From: Devosia equisanguinis
GTDB lineage: Bacteria > Pseudomonadota > Alphaproteobacteria > Rhizobiales > Hyphomicrobiaceae
NCBI GenBank assembly: GCA_945862355.1
Contig: CAMAYR010000028.1
Span: 1 to 33,831, forward strand
DNA length: 33,831 bases
Direction of reading: 5' to 3'
Shown: in pieces, positions 8,324 through 15,921 of the stretch
Layout of the letters: each line of letters opens with the position of its first letter
Position numbering within the stretch: position 1 is the stretch's first letter
Made by a program: the position numbers and the translations under genes
Notes under the pieces: model-generated
What the model was told of the DNA's origin: nothing
The model's database searches: none
The model's input: only the letters and a program-made list of their open reading frames with translations

Positions 8324-9712
8324 ATGCAGTTTCGCGACGGACGAACGGCTTCAGGGTTCGGGGGCGAGGCGAAGCCCGTACCGGCACAGCGGAGCCCGAT
8401 AAAACGGAGCCCGATAAAACGGAGCCCGATAAAACGGAGCTTGGCGCGGCTGGGCCTTATGGCAGCATCGCTTTGGCTGTCGCTCAGTCTACCGCTTGCA
8501 GCCGCGCCGACGGTGCGCGAGGTCGTCGACACATATGCCGACATCGCGCTCGCTGCCTACGAGGACGCGGCTGTCAGCGCGAGATCGCTAAGGGCTGCCG
8601 TCGGTGCTCTGGCAGCCAAGCCCAGCGATCGGACGCTCGGCGCGGCCCGCGAGGCGTGGAAGGCTGCACGCGTGCCCTACATGCAGACCGAAACCTATCG
8701 TTTCGGCAACAAGATCGTCGACGAGTGGGAAGGCAAGGTCAATGCATGGCCGCTCGACGAGGGGCTGATCGACTATGTCGACAAGAGCTATGGCAAAGCC
8801 TCCGACAGCAATCCGCATTATTCGGCCAACGTCATTGCAACCAGAAACCTGGTCGTGGGCGGACGCAAGGTCGATGCCCGGCGGATCACGAAGAAGCTGC
8901 TGACGGAGGTGCTGCACGAGGCGGGCAAGATCGAGGCCAACGTCGCGACCGGCTACCACGCGATAGAGTTTTTGCTGTGGGGCCAAGACCTCAACGGGAC
9001 CGGCCCCGGCGCGGGCCGTCGTCCGGCGAGCGACTTCGACAAGGCGCGGTGCACGGGGCGCAACTGCGACCGCCGCGTTGCCTATCTGGTCGTCGCCACC
9101 GACCTGCTCGTCGACGATCTCGAGTGGATGGTCGCGCAATGGAAGCCCGGCGGGGCGGCGCGCAAGGCGCTGGCGGTCTCCGATACCGACGCACTCACTG
9201 CCATTTTCACCGGGCTAGGCAGCCTGTCCTATGGCGAGATGGCCGGCGAGCGCATGAAGCTCGGTCTCATCCTCAGCGATCCGGAGGAAGAGCACGACTA
9301 CTTTTCCGACAACACGCACAACTCCCACTTCTACAACGTCGTAGGCATCCAGAACGTGTACCTGGACCGCTACCAGCGGATCGACGGCTCGATGGTGGCT
9401 GGGGCTGGCGTGTCCGGTCTGGTTCGCGCGAAGTCGCCTGAGATCGACGATCGGGTGAGGAAGGCGATCGGCGGTACCGTGTCGGTTATGGCTGCGATCA
9501 AGACGCGGGCCGAGACGAAGGAGGCCTACGATCAGATGCTGGCGGAGGGCAACAAGGAGGGTAACGCGATGATCGAAGCCGGCATCGAGGCGCTGATCGC
9601 GCACACGAAGGAGCTGGAGCGGGCTATTGCGGTGCTCGAGCTGAAGGCGGTTAAGATCGAGGGGTCTGACAGCCTCGACGATCCGGCGAAAACGCTGTCG
9701 AAGAAGAAGTAG
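8324..9712 (+). CDS. Imelysin-family (M75-like) periplasmic protein, first copy
   Basis: About 462 residues. ATG 8324 is chosen for its TAGGA box 5 nt upstream; in-frame ATGs at 8306 and 8294 would add 6 or 10 residues. A cationic N-terminal segment with a repeated RSPIK unit leads into a signal-peptide-like stretch (LMAASLWLSLSLPLAAA). The mature protein has imelysin hallmarks: VNAWPLDEGLIDYVD and the GxHxxE motif GYHAIEFLLWGQD (H about 212, E about 215). Imelysin and EfeO-like proteins are periplasmic or surface proteins linked to iron uptake; no peptidase activity should be assumed. It is the first gene of a four-gene operon, and the next start is only 8 bp after its stop. Iron binding or delivery is inferred from family and context. 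Confidence 0.93.
   Translation: MQFRDGRTASGFGGEAKPVPAQRSPIKRSPIKRSPIKRSLARLGLMAASLWLSLSLPLAAAPTVREVVDTYADIALAAYEDAAVSARSLRAAVGALAAKPSDRTLGAAREAWKAARVPYMQTETYRFGNKIVDEWEGKVNAWPLDEGLIDYVDKSYGKASDSNPHYSANVIATRNLVVGGRKVDARRITKKLLTEVLHEAGKIEANVATGYHAIEFLLWGQDLNGTGPGAGRRPASDFDKARCTGRNCDRRVAYLVVATDLLVDDLEWMVAQWKPGGAARKALAVSDTDALTAIFTGLGSLSYGEMAGERMKLGLILSDPEEEHDYFSDNTHNSHFYNVVGIQNVYLDRYQRIDGSMVAGAGVSGLVRAKSPEIDDRVRKAIGGTVSVMAAIKTRAETKEAYDQMLAEGNKEGNAMIEAGIEALIAHTKELERAIAVLELKAVKIEGSDSLDDPAKTLSKKK
8390..8440 (+). repeat. 15-bp tandem repeat in imelysin N-terminus
   Basis: CGGAGCCCGATAAAA occurs three times without mismatch (8390-8404, 8405-8419, 8420-8434), plus six bases of a fourth. It is in frame and encodes Arg-Ser-Pro-Ile-Lys repeats just ahead of the signal-peptide core. 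Confidence 0.97.
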
Positions 9713-9720
9713 CAGAGCCG

Positions 9721-11226
9721 ATGCAACGGTCGAAACGCGTATCGGCGTGGCGGGCGTCTCTCCTGGCAGGAGCGCTGGTGGTGCTGGCCGGCCCGGTGCT
9801 GACCGAGCTTGTCGGCCAGCACGCCGTCCAGGCTTCCGTGCCAGTGACCGATCGCTTGGAGCCGGGGGAGGACGCGCCTGGAGGGGCTGCAACCACGCGC
9901 GTCGGCACGCTGACCGCTGATGCCTTCTCCCAGCCGTCGGCCAACATGGGCTTTGCCCGCGAGCTGGATTTCAAGATCGGCAACGGCGTGTTCCGCAAGC
10001 TCTGGGTTTCCGCGCCGGCCTCGACGAAGTCATCGGATGGCCTGGGGCCGCTGTTCAACGCGCGGGCGTGCCAGAGCTGTCATTTGAAGGACGGCCGCGG
10101 CCATCCCCCATCCGGCCCTTTGCGGGCGGAGCGCTCCCAGTCGATGTTCCTGAGGCTGTCGATCCCGCCGGGCACTGCTGCGGAGCGCGATGCCTTGATG
10201 TCGGGACGGGCAAGCGTCATTCCAGAGCCCGTCTACGGCACGCAACTGCAAGAGGTTGGAATACAGGGCCACAAGGGCGAAGGCCGCATGGTAGTCTCCT
10301 ATCGCACGCGGACCGTGGCGCTGGCAGGCGGCGAAAAAGTTCAGTTGCGGGTGCCCTCCTACCGGATCGCCGACGCCGGCTATGGCCCCCTCCACCCGCG
10401 CACGATGATCTCGCCGCGACTGACGCCGCAGATGATCGGCCTTGGACTTCTCGAGGCAATCGCGGAGGCCGATATCGTGGCGCGCGAGGACCCTGACGAC
10501 CGCGACGGTGACGGCATATCGGGTCGCGCCAACCGGGTGTGGTCGGTCGAGCGAAACGGGCTGGCGCTCGGTCGCTTCGGCTGGAAGGCCGGGCAGCCGA
10601 CGGTGCTGCAACAGACGGCGGAGGCTTTTGCCGGTGACATCGGCATCGGCAGCTCGATGGTAGCGCAGGCGCATGGCGACTGCACAGGCAAGCAACGGCG
10701 CTGCCGGGAGGCCATTCACGGCGGAACACCGCAGTCACCGAATGAAGAGATCAGCCGCAAGCTGCTCGAGCTCGTCGCGTTCTATGCCCGAAACCTTGCG
10801 GTTCCAGTCCGTCGTGAGCCGTCGTCCCCGGACGTTCTGGCAGGAAAGCGACTGTTCAACTCTGTCGGCTGTGCTTCTTGCCACACTCCTAGCCACCGCA
10901 CTGGCGCTTCGCCCGATCCCCACCTCGCCGGACAGCTGATCTGGCCCTACACCGATCTGCTGCTGCACGACATGGGCGAGGGCCTTGCCGACAACCGGCC
11001 GGAGGCGCAGGCTGACGGGCGGGAATGGCGGACGGCGCCGTTGTGGGGTATCGGTCTGACGTCGATCGTCAACGGGCACACCTTCTTTCTGCACGATGGG
11101 CGCGCGCGCAACCTGACCGAGGCGATAGTCTGGCATGGCGGCGAGGCGCAGCGGGCGCGGGATGCGTTCGTGGCATTGCCGCGGGAGGACCGAAGGCGCC
11201 TGCTGGCGTTCGTCAATTCGCTGTGA
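9721..11226 (+). CDS. Di-haem oxidoreductase (DUF1111, thiol-oxidoreductase-like) c-type cytochrome
   Basis: A 501-residue exported protein with an N-terminal hydrophobic segment (WRASLLAGALVVLAGPVLT). Two covalent haem c motifs are visible, CQSCH at residues 117-121 and CASCH at 384-388. LGPLFNARACQSCH and DGRARNLTEAIVWHGGEA are characteristic of the DUF1111 family. DPDDRDGDGISGRAN resembles a calcium-binding loop. The family is related to di-haem cytochrome c peroxidases, but its substrate is not established. It lies 8 bp after the first imelysin gene and 11 bp before the second. The pairing suggests redox chemistry on iron before or during uptake, for example ferrous/ferric conversion; this is inference. 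Confidence 0.93.
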   Translation: MQRSKRVSAWRASLLAGALVVLAGPVLTELVGQHAVQASVPVTDRLEPGEDAPGGAATTRVGTLTADAFSQPSANMGFARELDFKIGNGVFRKLWVSAPASTKSSDGLGPLFNARACQSCHLKDGRGHPPSGPLRAERSQSMFLRLSIPPGTAAERDALMSGRASVIPEPVYGTQLQEVGIQGHKGEGRMVVSYRTRTVALAGGEKVQLRVPSYRIADAGYGPLHPRTMISPRLTPQMIGLGLLEAIAEADIVAREDPDDRDGDGISGRANRVWSVERNGLALGRFGWKAGQPTVLQQTAEAFAGDIGIGSSMVAQAHGDCTGKQRRCREAIHGGTPQSPNEEISRKLLELVAFYARNLAVPVRREPSSPDVLAGKRLFNSVGCASCHTPSHRTGASPDPHLAGQLIWPYTDLLLHDMGEGLADNRPEAQADGREWRTAPLWGIGLTSIVNGHTFFLHDGRARNLTEAIVWHGGEAQRARDAFVALPREDRRRLLAFVNSL

Positions 11227-11237
11227 GGAGGTGGTTG

Positions 11238-12356
11238 GTGCACACGGCAGCTCGGCTCGTCGCGTTGGGCGCGGCCTTGGCAATGTCGGTGGTGGCCGCG
11301 GGCGTACTGCGTGCTCAATCGCATCGGTCCTTCGATCATTCCGCACTCGCCAGAAGCGCACTCGAAGGCCACATCAAGCCAGGCTATCATCGGCTGGAGG
11401 AAGCGGGCGTCGCTTTCGAGAAGGCAGTTGGCGCATACTGCGCGAAGCCCGATGCCGCGGGCGCCAAGGCTGCCCACGCCGCATTCGACGGTGTCGTCAC
11501 GGCCTGGGGGCGGATCGAGCACATCACATTCGGGCCGATCGCGGCCGGCAACCGCATCGAGCGGATTTTGTTCTTCCCCGATCGGCGCGGGCTGGGCGCG
11601 CGGCAGATCGCGGCTGCGCTGCGCAGCCACGACGCAAGTGTGACCAATGTTGATGCGCTCTCGCGAAGGAGCGTGGCATTGCAGGGGCTCGGCGCGTTCG
11701 AGGTCGTTCTGCTCGCCGACGTCGATCGTTCGCAGGGGCGTGCTGATCTGGATCACCGCTGCCGTTTCGGTCTGGCGATCGCCGGCAATATCGCGGCCAT
11801 TGCGAAATCCGTGTCGAGCGAGTGGCGGCGGGCCGACGGCTTTGCGAAGCACTGGCTGGAGCCCGGCGCCGGGAATCCTGCATTCCTGAAGAATACAGAG
11901 ACGACGCTGGCGCTCGCCAAGGCGCTCAGCCGCGGTATCGAGCAGGTGCGCGACGAGCGGATCGTCGGCCCCCTCGGCTTCGGGCCGCAGCGCCGCAGGC
12001 TGCCGGCCGTGCTCGGGTCGAGTGCGCGCACGATGCGGCTCGTGCAGGCCAACATCGATGGCCTTCACGACCTGTGGACGGCCGGCGGTATGCAGGCCGC
12101 GATCATCGCCACACGCGCGCCCGAAGCAACGGGCACGATACCCGAGCTTGCCGCACTGGTAGGCCTGGAGCTTGGAACCGCCAGCAAGCTGGCAGGCGCT
12201 CTCCTCATCCACCGCAAGCCGTTCGACGGCGGGACGGCAACCCGAAGCATCATCAGCATGGGCTTTCCGCTGAAGAATGCGCGGCATCGAGCCAACCTGC
12301 TGCTGGGGGAAGTCGCCGGTGTCACGCTTGGGTTCAACTCATCCGATGGCGATTGA
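11238..12356 (+). CDS. Imelysin-family periplasmic protein, second copy
   Basis: 372 residues. GTG 11238 is preferred, with GAGGAGG at 11225-11231 overlapping the previous stop and 6 nt from the start. The frame stays open to 11025, but that stretch overlaps the cytochrome gene and is non-coding in character. A signal peptide is present (VALGAALAMSVVAAGVLRAQ). The motif IERILFFPDRRGLGARQIAAAL and the LQGLGAFEVVLLAD stretch are typical of the second imelysin type found beside DUF1111 genes. The GxHxxE motif of the first copy is not seen, so the two probably have distinct roles (inference). The next gene starts 11 bp before this stop, implying translational coupling. Confidence 0.9.
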   Translation: MHTAARLVALGAALAMSVVAAGVLRAQSHRSFDHSALARSALEGHIKPGYHRLEEAGVAFEKAVGAYCAKPDAAGAKAAHAAFDGVVTAWGRIEHITFGPIAAGNRIERILFFPDRRGLGARQIAAALRSHDASVTNVDALSRRSVALQGLGAFEVVLLADVDRSQGRADLDHRCRFGLAIAGNIAAIAKSVSSEWRRADGFAKHWLEPGAGNPAFLKNTETTLALAKALSRGIEQVRDERIVGPLGFGPQRRRLPAVLGSSARTMRLVQANIDGLHDLWTAGGMQAAIIATRAPEATGTIPELAALVGLELGTASKLAGALLIHRKPFDGGTATRSIISMGFPLKNARHRANLLLGEVAGVTLGFNSSDGD

Positions 12357-13458
12357 CCGGCGAACAGTGCTGCTCACAGCGGCTGGCGTGGCGGCTGAAA
12401 CTGCTCTTGGACGGGCAGCCGTTGCAACGACGAATGCCAGAGAGTTGTTTGCTGCCGCGCGGCGTGATGGGGACGGGCGCTACGCCGTGGCGATGATCAC
12501 GCGCAATGGTGAAGATGTGCGCGTGGTCGGGCTGCCAGGACGCGGCCACGATCTGGCCGTTTGTCCGATTTCCCGACGAATGGTTGCGTTCGCCCGCCGC
12601 CCCGGGAGTTTCGCGGTCGTGCTCGACATCGATCGCCCATTGCAGACGTTCAATTTCGAAACCCCCGCGGATCGCCATTTCCAGGGGCATGGCGTTTTTG
12701 CCCCCGACGGCCGGCTGCTCTATGCGACGGAAAACGATTTCGAGCGAGGCACGGGCGTGATCGGCATCTACGATGCCACGCGCCGGTTCCAGCGGATAGC
12801 GGAGCTACCGAGCCACGGCATCGGACCGCACGACATTGCCCTGTCGAGCGATGGTCGCACGCTAGTGGTCGCCAACGGTGGTTTGCGCGAGCATCCGGAT
12901 ATCGGCAGAGGGCGTCGCGTGCTCAACCCAGATGCGATCGAGACATCGTTGGTATACGTTGATGCCGCGAGCGGGACCCTGTTGGAGAAGCACGCGCTAC
13001 CGCACGCGGCGGGGCTGTCGCTTCGTCATCTGGAGATCGGCCTTGGCGATACCGTCGTGATCGGCGCCCAGGAGCAGTCGCCATCGGCTGGTGCGCGTCG
13101 CGTCGTTTTCACACACGATCGGCAGGAGAAGTTGAGGGAAATCCACTGCGGCGAGGGTGATCCGCTGGCGGGCTATGTCAGCTCCGTCTCGGTCGATGCC
13201 TCCGGCACAATCGCGGCCGTCACCTCATCGCGTGCCGGAGCGGCTGTGCTGATCGAGATCGGAAAAGGTAGGCTGATCGGGATCGCACGGCTCGCCGACG
13301 TGTCGGGGGTCGCGCCCAGACGGGAGGGGGGATCTTTTCTGCTCACGAGCGGGACGGGCGCGATCGTCTCAGTCAGTGCGACGCAGGGCTATGAGGCACT
13401 TGCCGCGAGGCTCACCTGCGCGTGGGACAATCACGCTGTCGCGATCAGGGCCCGGTGA
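12346..13458 (+). CDS. DUF1513 family Tat-exported beta-propeller protein
   Basis: 370 residues from ATG 12346, which overlaps the preceding stop by 11 bp. The N-terminus AIDRRTVLLTAAG carries a twin arginine followed by a hydrophobic stretch, typical of Tat export. The body shows propeller-like repeats (GHGVFAPDGRLLYATENDFERGTGVIGIYDA; HDIALSSDGRTLVVANGG; YVSSVSVDASGTIAAVTS), and the HPDIGR segment is a family feature. DUF1513 proteins recur as the last gene of imelysin/DUF1111 clusters, but their biochemical role is unknown. Tat export suggests the protein folds, perhaps with a cofactor, before secretion. It closes the operon; stem-loops follow at 13475-13500 and 13545-13574. Confidence 0.92.
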   Translation: MAIDRRTVLLTAAGVAAETALGRAAVATTNARELFAAARRDGDGRYAVAMITRNGEDVRVVGLPGRGHDLAVCPISRRMVAFARRPGSFAVVLDIDRPLQTFNFETPADRHFQGHGVFAPDGRLLYATENDFERGTGVIGIYDATRRFQRIAELPSHGIGPHDIALSSDGRTLVVANGGLREHPDIGRGRRVLNPDAIETSLVYVDAASGTLLEKHALPHAAGLSLRHLEIGLGDTVVIGAQEQSPSAGARRVVFTHDRQEKLREIHCGEGDPLAGYVSSVSVDASGTIAAVTSSRAGAAVLIEIGKGRLIGIARLADVSGVAPRREGGSFLLTSGTGAIVSVSATQGYEALAARLTCAWDNHAVAIRAR

Positions 13459-13474
13459 GGCCGCACGATCGCGC

Positions 13475-13500
13475 GGCGGGTCGACAGGCTGTCACCCGTC
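13475..13500 (+). terminator. Hairpin after the imelysin operon
   Basis: GGCGGGT-C-GACA / TGTCACCCGTC with a 3-nt GGC loop: 11 pairs including one G-U, plus one bulged base, starting 17 nt after the DUF1513 stop. No T-tract follows, so it is a terminator or mRNA-end structure only by position. Confidence 0.4.
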
Positions 13501-13544
13501 GCGCCCGGTCGCTGCCTGCACTGCATTTTCAAGAGCCAGCCGGC

Positions 13545-13574
13545 ACGCGGCCCGCAACACCCTAGGGGCCGCGT
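13545..13574. terminator. Perfect 9-bp stem between convergent genes
   Basis: ACGCGGCCC (13545-13553) and its exact complement (13566-13574) enclose a 12-nt loop. It lies between the + strand operon end and the stop of the - strand 64-residue gene at 13627, so it could serve both. There is no T-run on either side. Confidence 0.4.
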
Positions 13575-13626
13575 TCAGTCCTGAAAGCGCAATAGGTGTC
13601 CATATCCGTGCGCGGATGCAGCTGGC

Positions 13627-13821
13627 TCAGGCCTGGGACAGTTGGCTTTCTTGAGCGATGCGCTCGTAGGGCTCTAATGCATTCTTGATCCGGTACTGCA
13701 ATTCGCGGCCCGCCGACGGCAGAAGACGCGTGATCTTGTACACTCCCGCCGGCGTTGCAGCCTGGATCTTGTCGGGTACGTATTGGACGCTCTGTCCGAG
13801 CTTGTACTTGTGGTGAAGCAT
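13627..13821 (-). CDS. Small conserved hypothetical protein (64 aa)
   Basis: MLHHKYKLGQSVQYVPDK is followed by GVYKITRLLPSAGRELQYRIK and YERIAQESQLS. This pattern resembles a widespread family of about 60-75 residue proteins in Hyphomicrobiales that seem to form a small beta-barrel-like domain; I know no assigned function. ATG 13821 is preceded by GAGG with good spacing. It stands alone on the minus strand. A regulatory or RNA/DNA-binding role would be a guess. Confidence 0.8.
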   Translation of the reverse strand: MLHHKYKLGQSVQYVPDKIQAATPAGVYKITRLLPSAGRELQYRIKNALEPYERIAQESQLSQA

Positions 13822-13960
13822 TTATCCTCGCCTGAAGTGCGAACGTCCGAGGTGAAATCACCGAGGGCGTGAATCGCTCGACAAATCAGAAATCAGGGTC
13901 GTTCCGGGGGGCTGATCGAGCCGGAACGATTCCAGTTTCGCACTACGATGCTCAACGTGC

Positions 13961-14095
13961 CTACTTGCCGCCGCCCTTCTTCTGTGAACCCGTGCCCAGC
14001 GGTTTATCGAACGGAGATGCCTGCGTGGCGGGCTTGGGCTTATCGCTCTTCGGCTTGCGTATCTCGCGATTGCTCTTCTGAATTCTCTTGGCCAT
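13961..14095 (-). CDS. Small lysine-rich conserved protein (44 aa)
   Basis: The frame is open from 14248, but the gene-like part starts at ATG 14095 (MAKRIQKSNREIRKPKSDKP), preceded by GAGG about 9 nt upstream. The product is strongly basic, low-complexity and ends in GSQKKGGGK. Very similar short MAK...NREIRKPK proteins are common hypotheticals in Hyphomicrobiales. There is no domain or membrane segment; nucleic-acid binding is plausible from charge alone. The upstream 51 codons of the open frame look non-coding and were excluded. Confidence 0.75.
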   Translation of the reverse strand: MAKRIQKSNREIRKPKSDKPKPATQASPFDKPLGTGSQKKGGGK

Positions 14096-14338
14096 GATGA
14101 TTTCGACCTCTTGGACGCTGCACGCAAGAGTCCAGTGATGCTGCATCACGCACATACTCACCGTACCTGAGCTTGCTTCTCTCGGACGCGCACTGTTTTC
14201 TGTCCGAGATCGGTTGAGCGCATGGCAGAATTCGGCAAGTGCCATCACCGGAATACTGGAGACCTACTAAGCAGGCACGAGGTGGCCGTCATCGTGGATC
14301 GAGCTGTTGGCCACGCGTGCGGAGTGCCGATTTGGGGA

Positions 14339-14692
14339 TCATGTCTGGGGCCCGACGATCATCTCGGCGCAGGTCGTCGCCATTGCGTCATCGACCGTCG
14401 CCGTACCGGGCATTACTGCCCACCCACCCTTCGTGATGAATGCGGCCTGCTCCCAAGACTTGGCCTTCTTCAGCTCGACGAGTTGTGTCGTGGCGTCCTT
14501 GCTGCGCTTGAAGTTCTCCACGCAGATCGGTGCCAAAGAGGTCACGACTGCTTTCGTGGCGCGTTGAGCAGCAAGCGTTTCTGCCGTGTTGGCGGTGACC
14601 CAGCCGCCGTAGCTGAACCCGATGAATGCTACCGCGGCGGCTCCACCAACCGCACCCCAGAAGGCAGGCGCGACTTGAGTTGGCATTTCCAT
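14339..14692 (-). CDS. Conserved hypothetical protein with one membrane helix (117 aa)
   Basis: ATG 14692 has AAGGGA about 9 nt upstream. The product has one hydrophobic segment near the N-terminus (FWGAVGGAAAVAFIGFSYGG), then a soluble part with CVENF and WEQAAFITKGGWAVMPG, ending at ATTCAEMIV. The two cysteines in the soluble part (CVENF, TTCAEM) could form a periplasmic disulfide if the protein is anchored with its C-terminus outside. I do not recognise a named family, though similar proteins seem common in Hyphomicrobiales. Codon use matches its neighbours. It has a 474-bp spacer upstream. Confidence 0.7.
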   Translation of the reverse strand: MEMPTQVAPAFWGAVGGAAAVAFIGFSYGGWVTANTAETLAAQRATKAVVTSLAPICVENFKRSKDATTQLVELKKAKSWEQAAFITKGGWAVMPGTATVDDAMATTCAEMIVGPQT

Positions 14693-15166
14693 GGTCGTCG
14701 TCCCTTCGATTGGCTAATTCATGCGCCTATTCGCCGGCCGGACTGTCAGCGGGCGGCAGTGACGGGTGGGCGAGGGCGAACTGGAAGTACGCGCCCGAGT
14801 GCACGAGCAGGCTTTGTCGTATCGTGCGGCTCGAGTACTTCGGCGCCAGCATGCTCAAGAAGAGACATCGAGGAGCCGAGGAGGGCAGTGGTAGGCCCGT
14901 AGGCGACAGATGTGCGCGTGCCGCCCGCGCGTTCTGGCATCGGCGTACTCTCTGACGCCCGCCACGACGGCATCATAGAGGCACTTTTGTGGGCATTTGC
15001 TGATCTGAGTTAGCTTATCGGTGAGCTATGCACTCGTTTCCGAAAAAACCAGTTGATCGACCGTTCAGTGGGCGAGCAGGCATCGAGCAGGTTGTGCCGG
15101 ATGCAATCGCGACGAGACCGGCGTCTCTGAGGAAAGCATGTGCGCAGTCTCCGAACACCATCCGTC
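14693..15166. other. 474-bp spacer without a supported gene
   Basis: The short open frames here are mutual shadows with no motifs. TTGCTGATCTG at 14997-15007 shares 11 bases with the palindromic site at 15815-15825, but its second half-site is degenerate (GTTAGC), so it is at best a weak Fnr-type site. Nothing else stands out. Confidence 0.5.
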
Positions 15167-15580
15167 TCACAGCAGCGCCTCGGCAAGCGTCAGCCACTGC
15201 GTCTCGGCCTTTTCTATGTTGCCGGGAATGTCCTTCGTCCACTGATCCTGGGTCGCGACATCCAGATTCAGATAGAGTTTGCTCTCGACGATACGCCATT
15301 TTGTCGGATCACCGTCGAGCTTCATGCCGAGGGATACGCCGTAGGCGCAAAAGCCGCCAAACTGGGGCGTATGCCTGCCAGGATTGGTCTTGAAGGCTTC
15401 GAGATTGGCTTTGGAGGCAAACCGATAGGTGCCATCCAGATGCACGCAGGCGTGGCTAGCGTCGCCGAGAGTGGGCTCGCCTTGCGTGAAATACGCGACG
15501 GCGTCGTAGCCGTGAATGGCAAGCCCCGGTGCTAGCTTGCCGGCTATGAGGATCTTTCCGGATGTGGTGTTCGTTGTCAT
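15167..15580 (-). CDS. YHS-domain protein
   Basis: 137 residues, one YHS-like domain: AIHGYDAVAYFTQGEP, then TYRFASKANLEAFKTNPGRH, TPQFGGFCAYGVSLG and a C-terminal SKLYLNLDVATQDQWTKD. YHS domains occur in metal-handling proteins and often sit beside copper or haem genes. The single cysteine at residue 78 (GGFCAYG) is at the family's usual position. Unlike many homologues it has no signal peptide (MTTNTTSGKILIAG), so a cytoplasmic location is likely. ATG 15580 has GGAG 8 nt upstream. A Fnr-type palindrome lies about 240 bp upstream, beyond which is the regulator gene on the same strand. Confidence 0.87.
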   Translation of the reverse strand: MTTNTTSGKILIAGKLAPGLAIHGYDAVAYFTQGEPTLGDASHACVHLDGTYRFASKANLEAFKTNPGRHTPQFGGFCAYGVSLGMKLDGDPTKWRIVESKLYLNLDVATQDQWTKDIPGNIEKAETQWLTLAEALL

Positions 15581-15921
15581 GGGGGAAACTCCGGAAAGTC
15601 GAGTGGTCGTGGGCGCTTGTCGTCACCAGCGCATGGACGGGTTGGCACCGCGGTGCGAAGTTTGGTTTGCAGCGAGCAAGGTCCTCCTGGAGCATGGAGG
15701 GTGACGCCCCGGAGGCTGTAGCACGGCCGCAACGCTGGGAGGGGCAGCGTCCGTCTGGAGGGCCGTTCTCGCTTGCTCGCTGCAGTGCTAGCTTACCCAC
15801 TCTGCAAAACAGAATTGCTGATCTGGATCAGCATGGGGCCAGAATGTGAATGGTTTCCAGCGCATCAGTTCGACGCGGCATCGCGTCCAAGATGCAGCGT
15901 CGAACTGAAGAAGTCCAAGGT
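15581..15921. other. 341-bp spacer upstream of the YHS gene
   Basis: No gene is supported. The main content is the 18-bp palindrome at 15816-15833. The roughly 235 bp between it and the YHS start would be a long leader if the site marks the promoter. Confidence 0.5.
15816..15833. promoter_or_regulatory. Fnr/FixK-type palindromic operator candidate
   Basis: TGCTGATCTGGATCAGCA is a 7+7 palindrome around CTGG. Its core TGAT-N4-ATCA matches the Fnr/FixK/Dnr layout (consensus TTGAT-N4-ATCAA), differing only at the outer base of each half. It is intergenic, between the regulator gene (stop 15922) and the YHS gene. The adjacent regulator lacks the ExxSR recognition pattern of Fnr, so another family member may use it. 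Confidence 0.5.

Noticed and set aside
11741-11756. TGCTGATCTGGATCA, a Fnr-like motif
   Set aside because: It lies inside the second imelysin coding sequence, in ordinary codons (RADLDH), and lacks the outer symmetry seen at 15816-15833; most likely chance.
10947-12287. A 446-codon minus-strand open frame over the second imelysin gene
   Set aside because: It is low in hydrophobic structure and has no motif; the plus strand has a ribosome-binding site, signal peptide and imelysin motifs.
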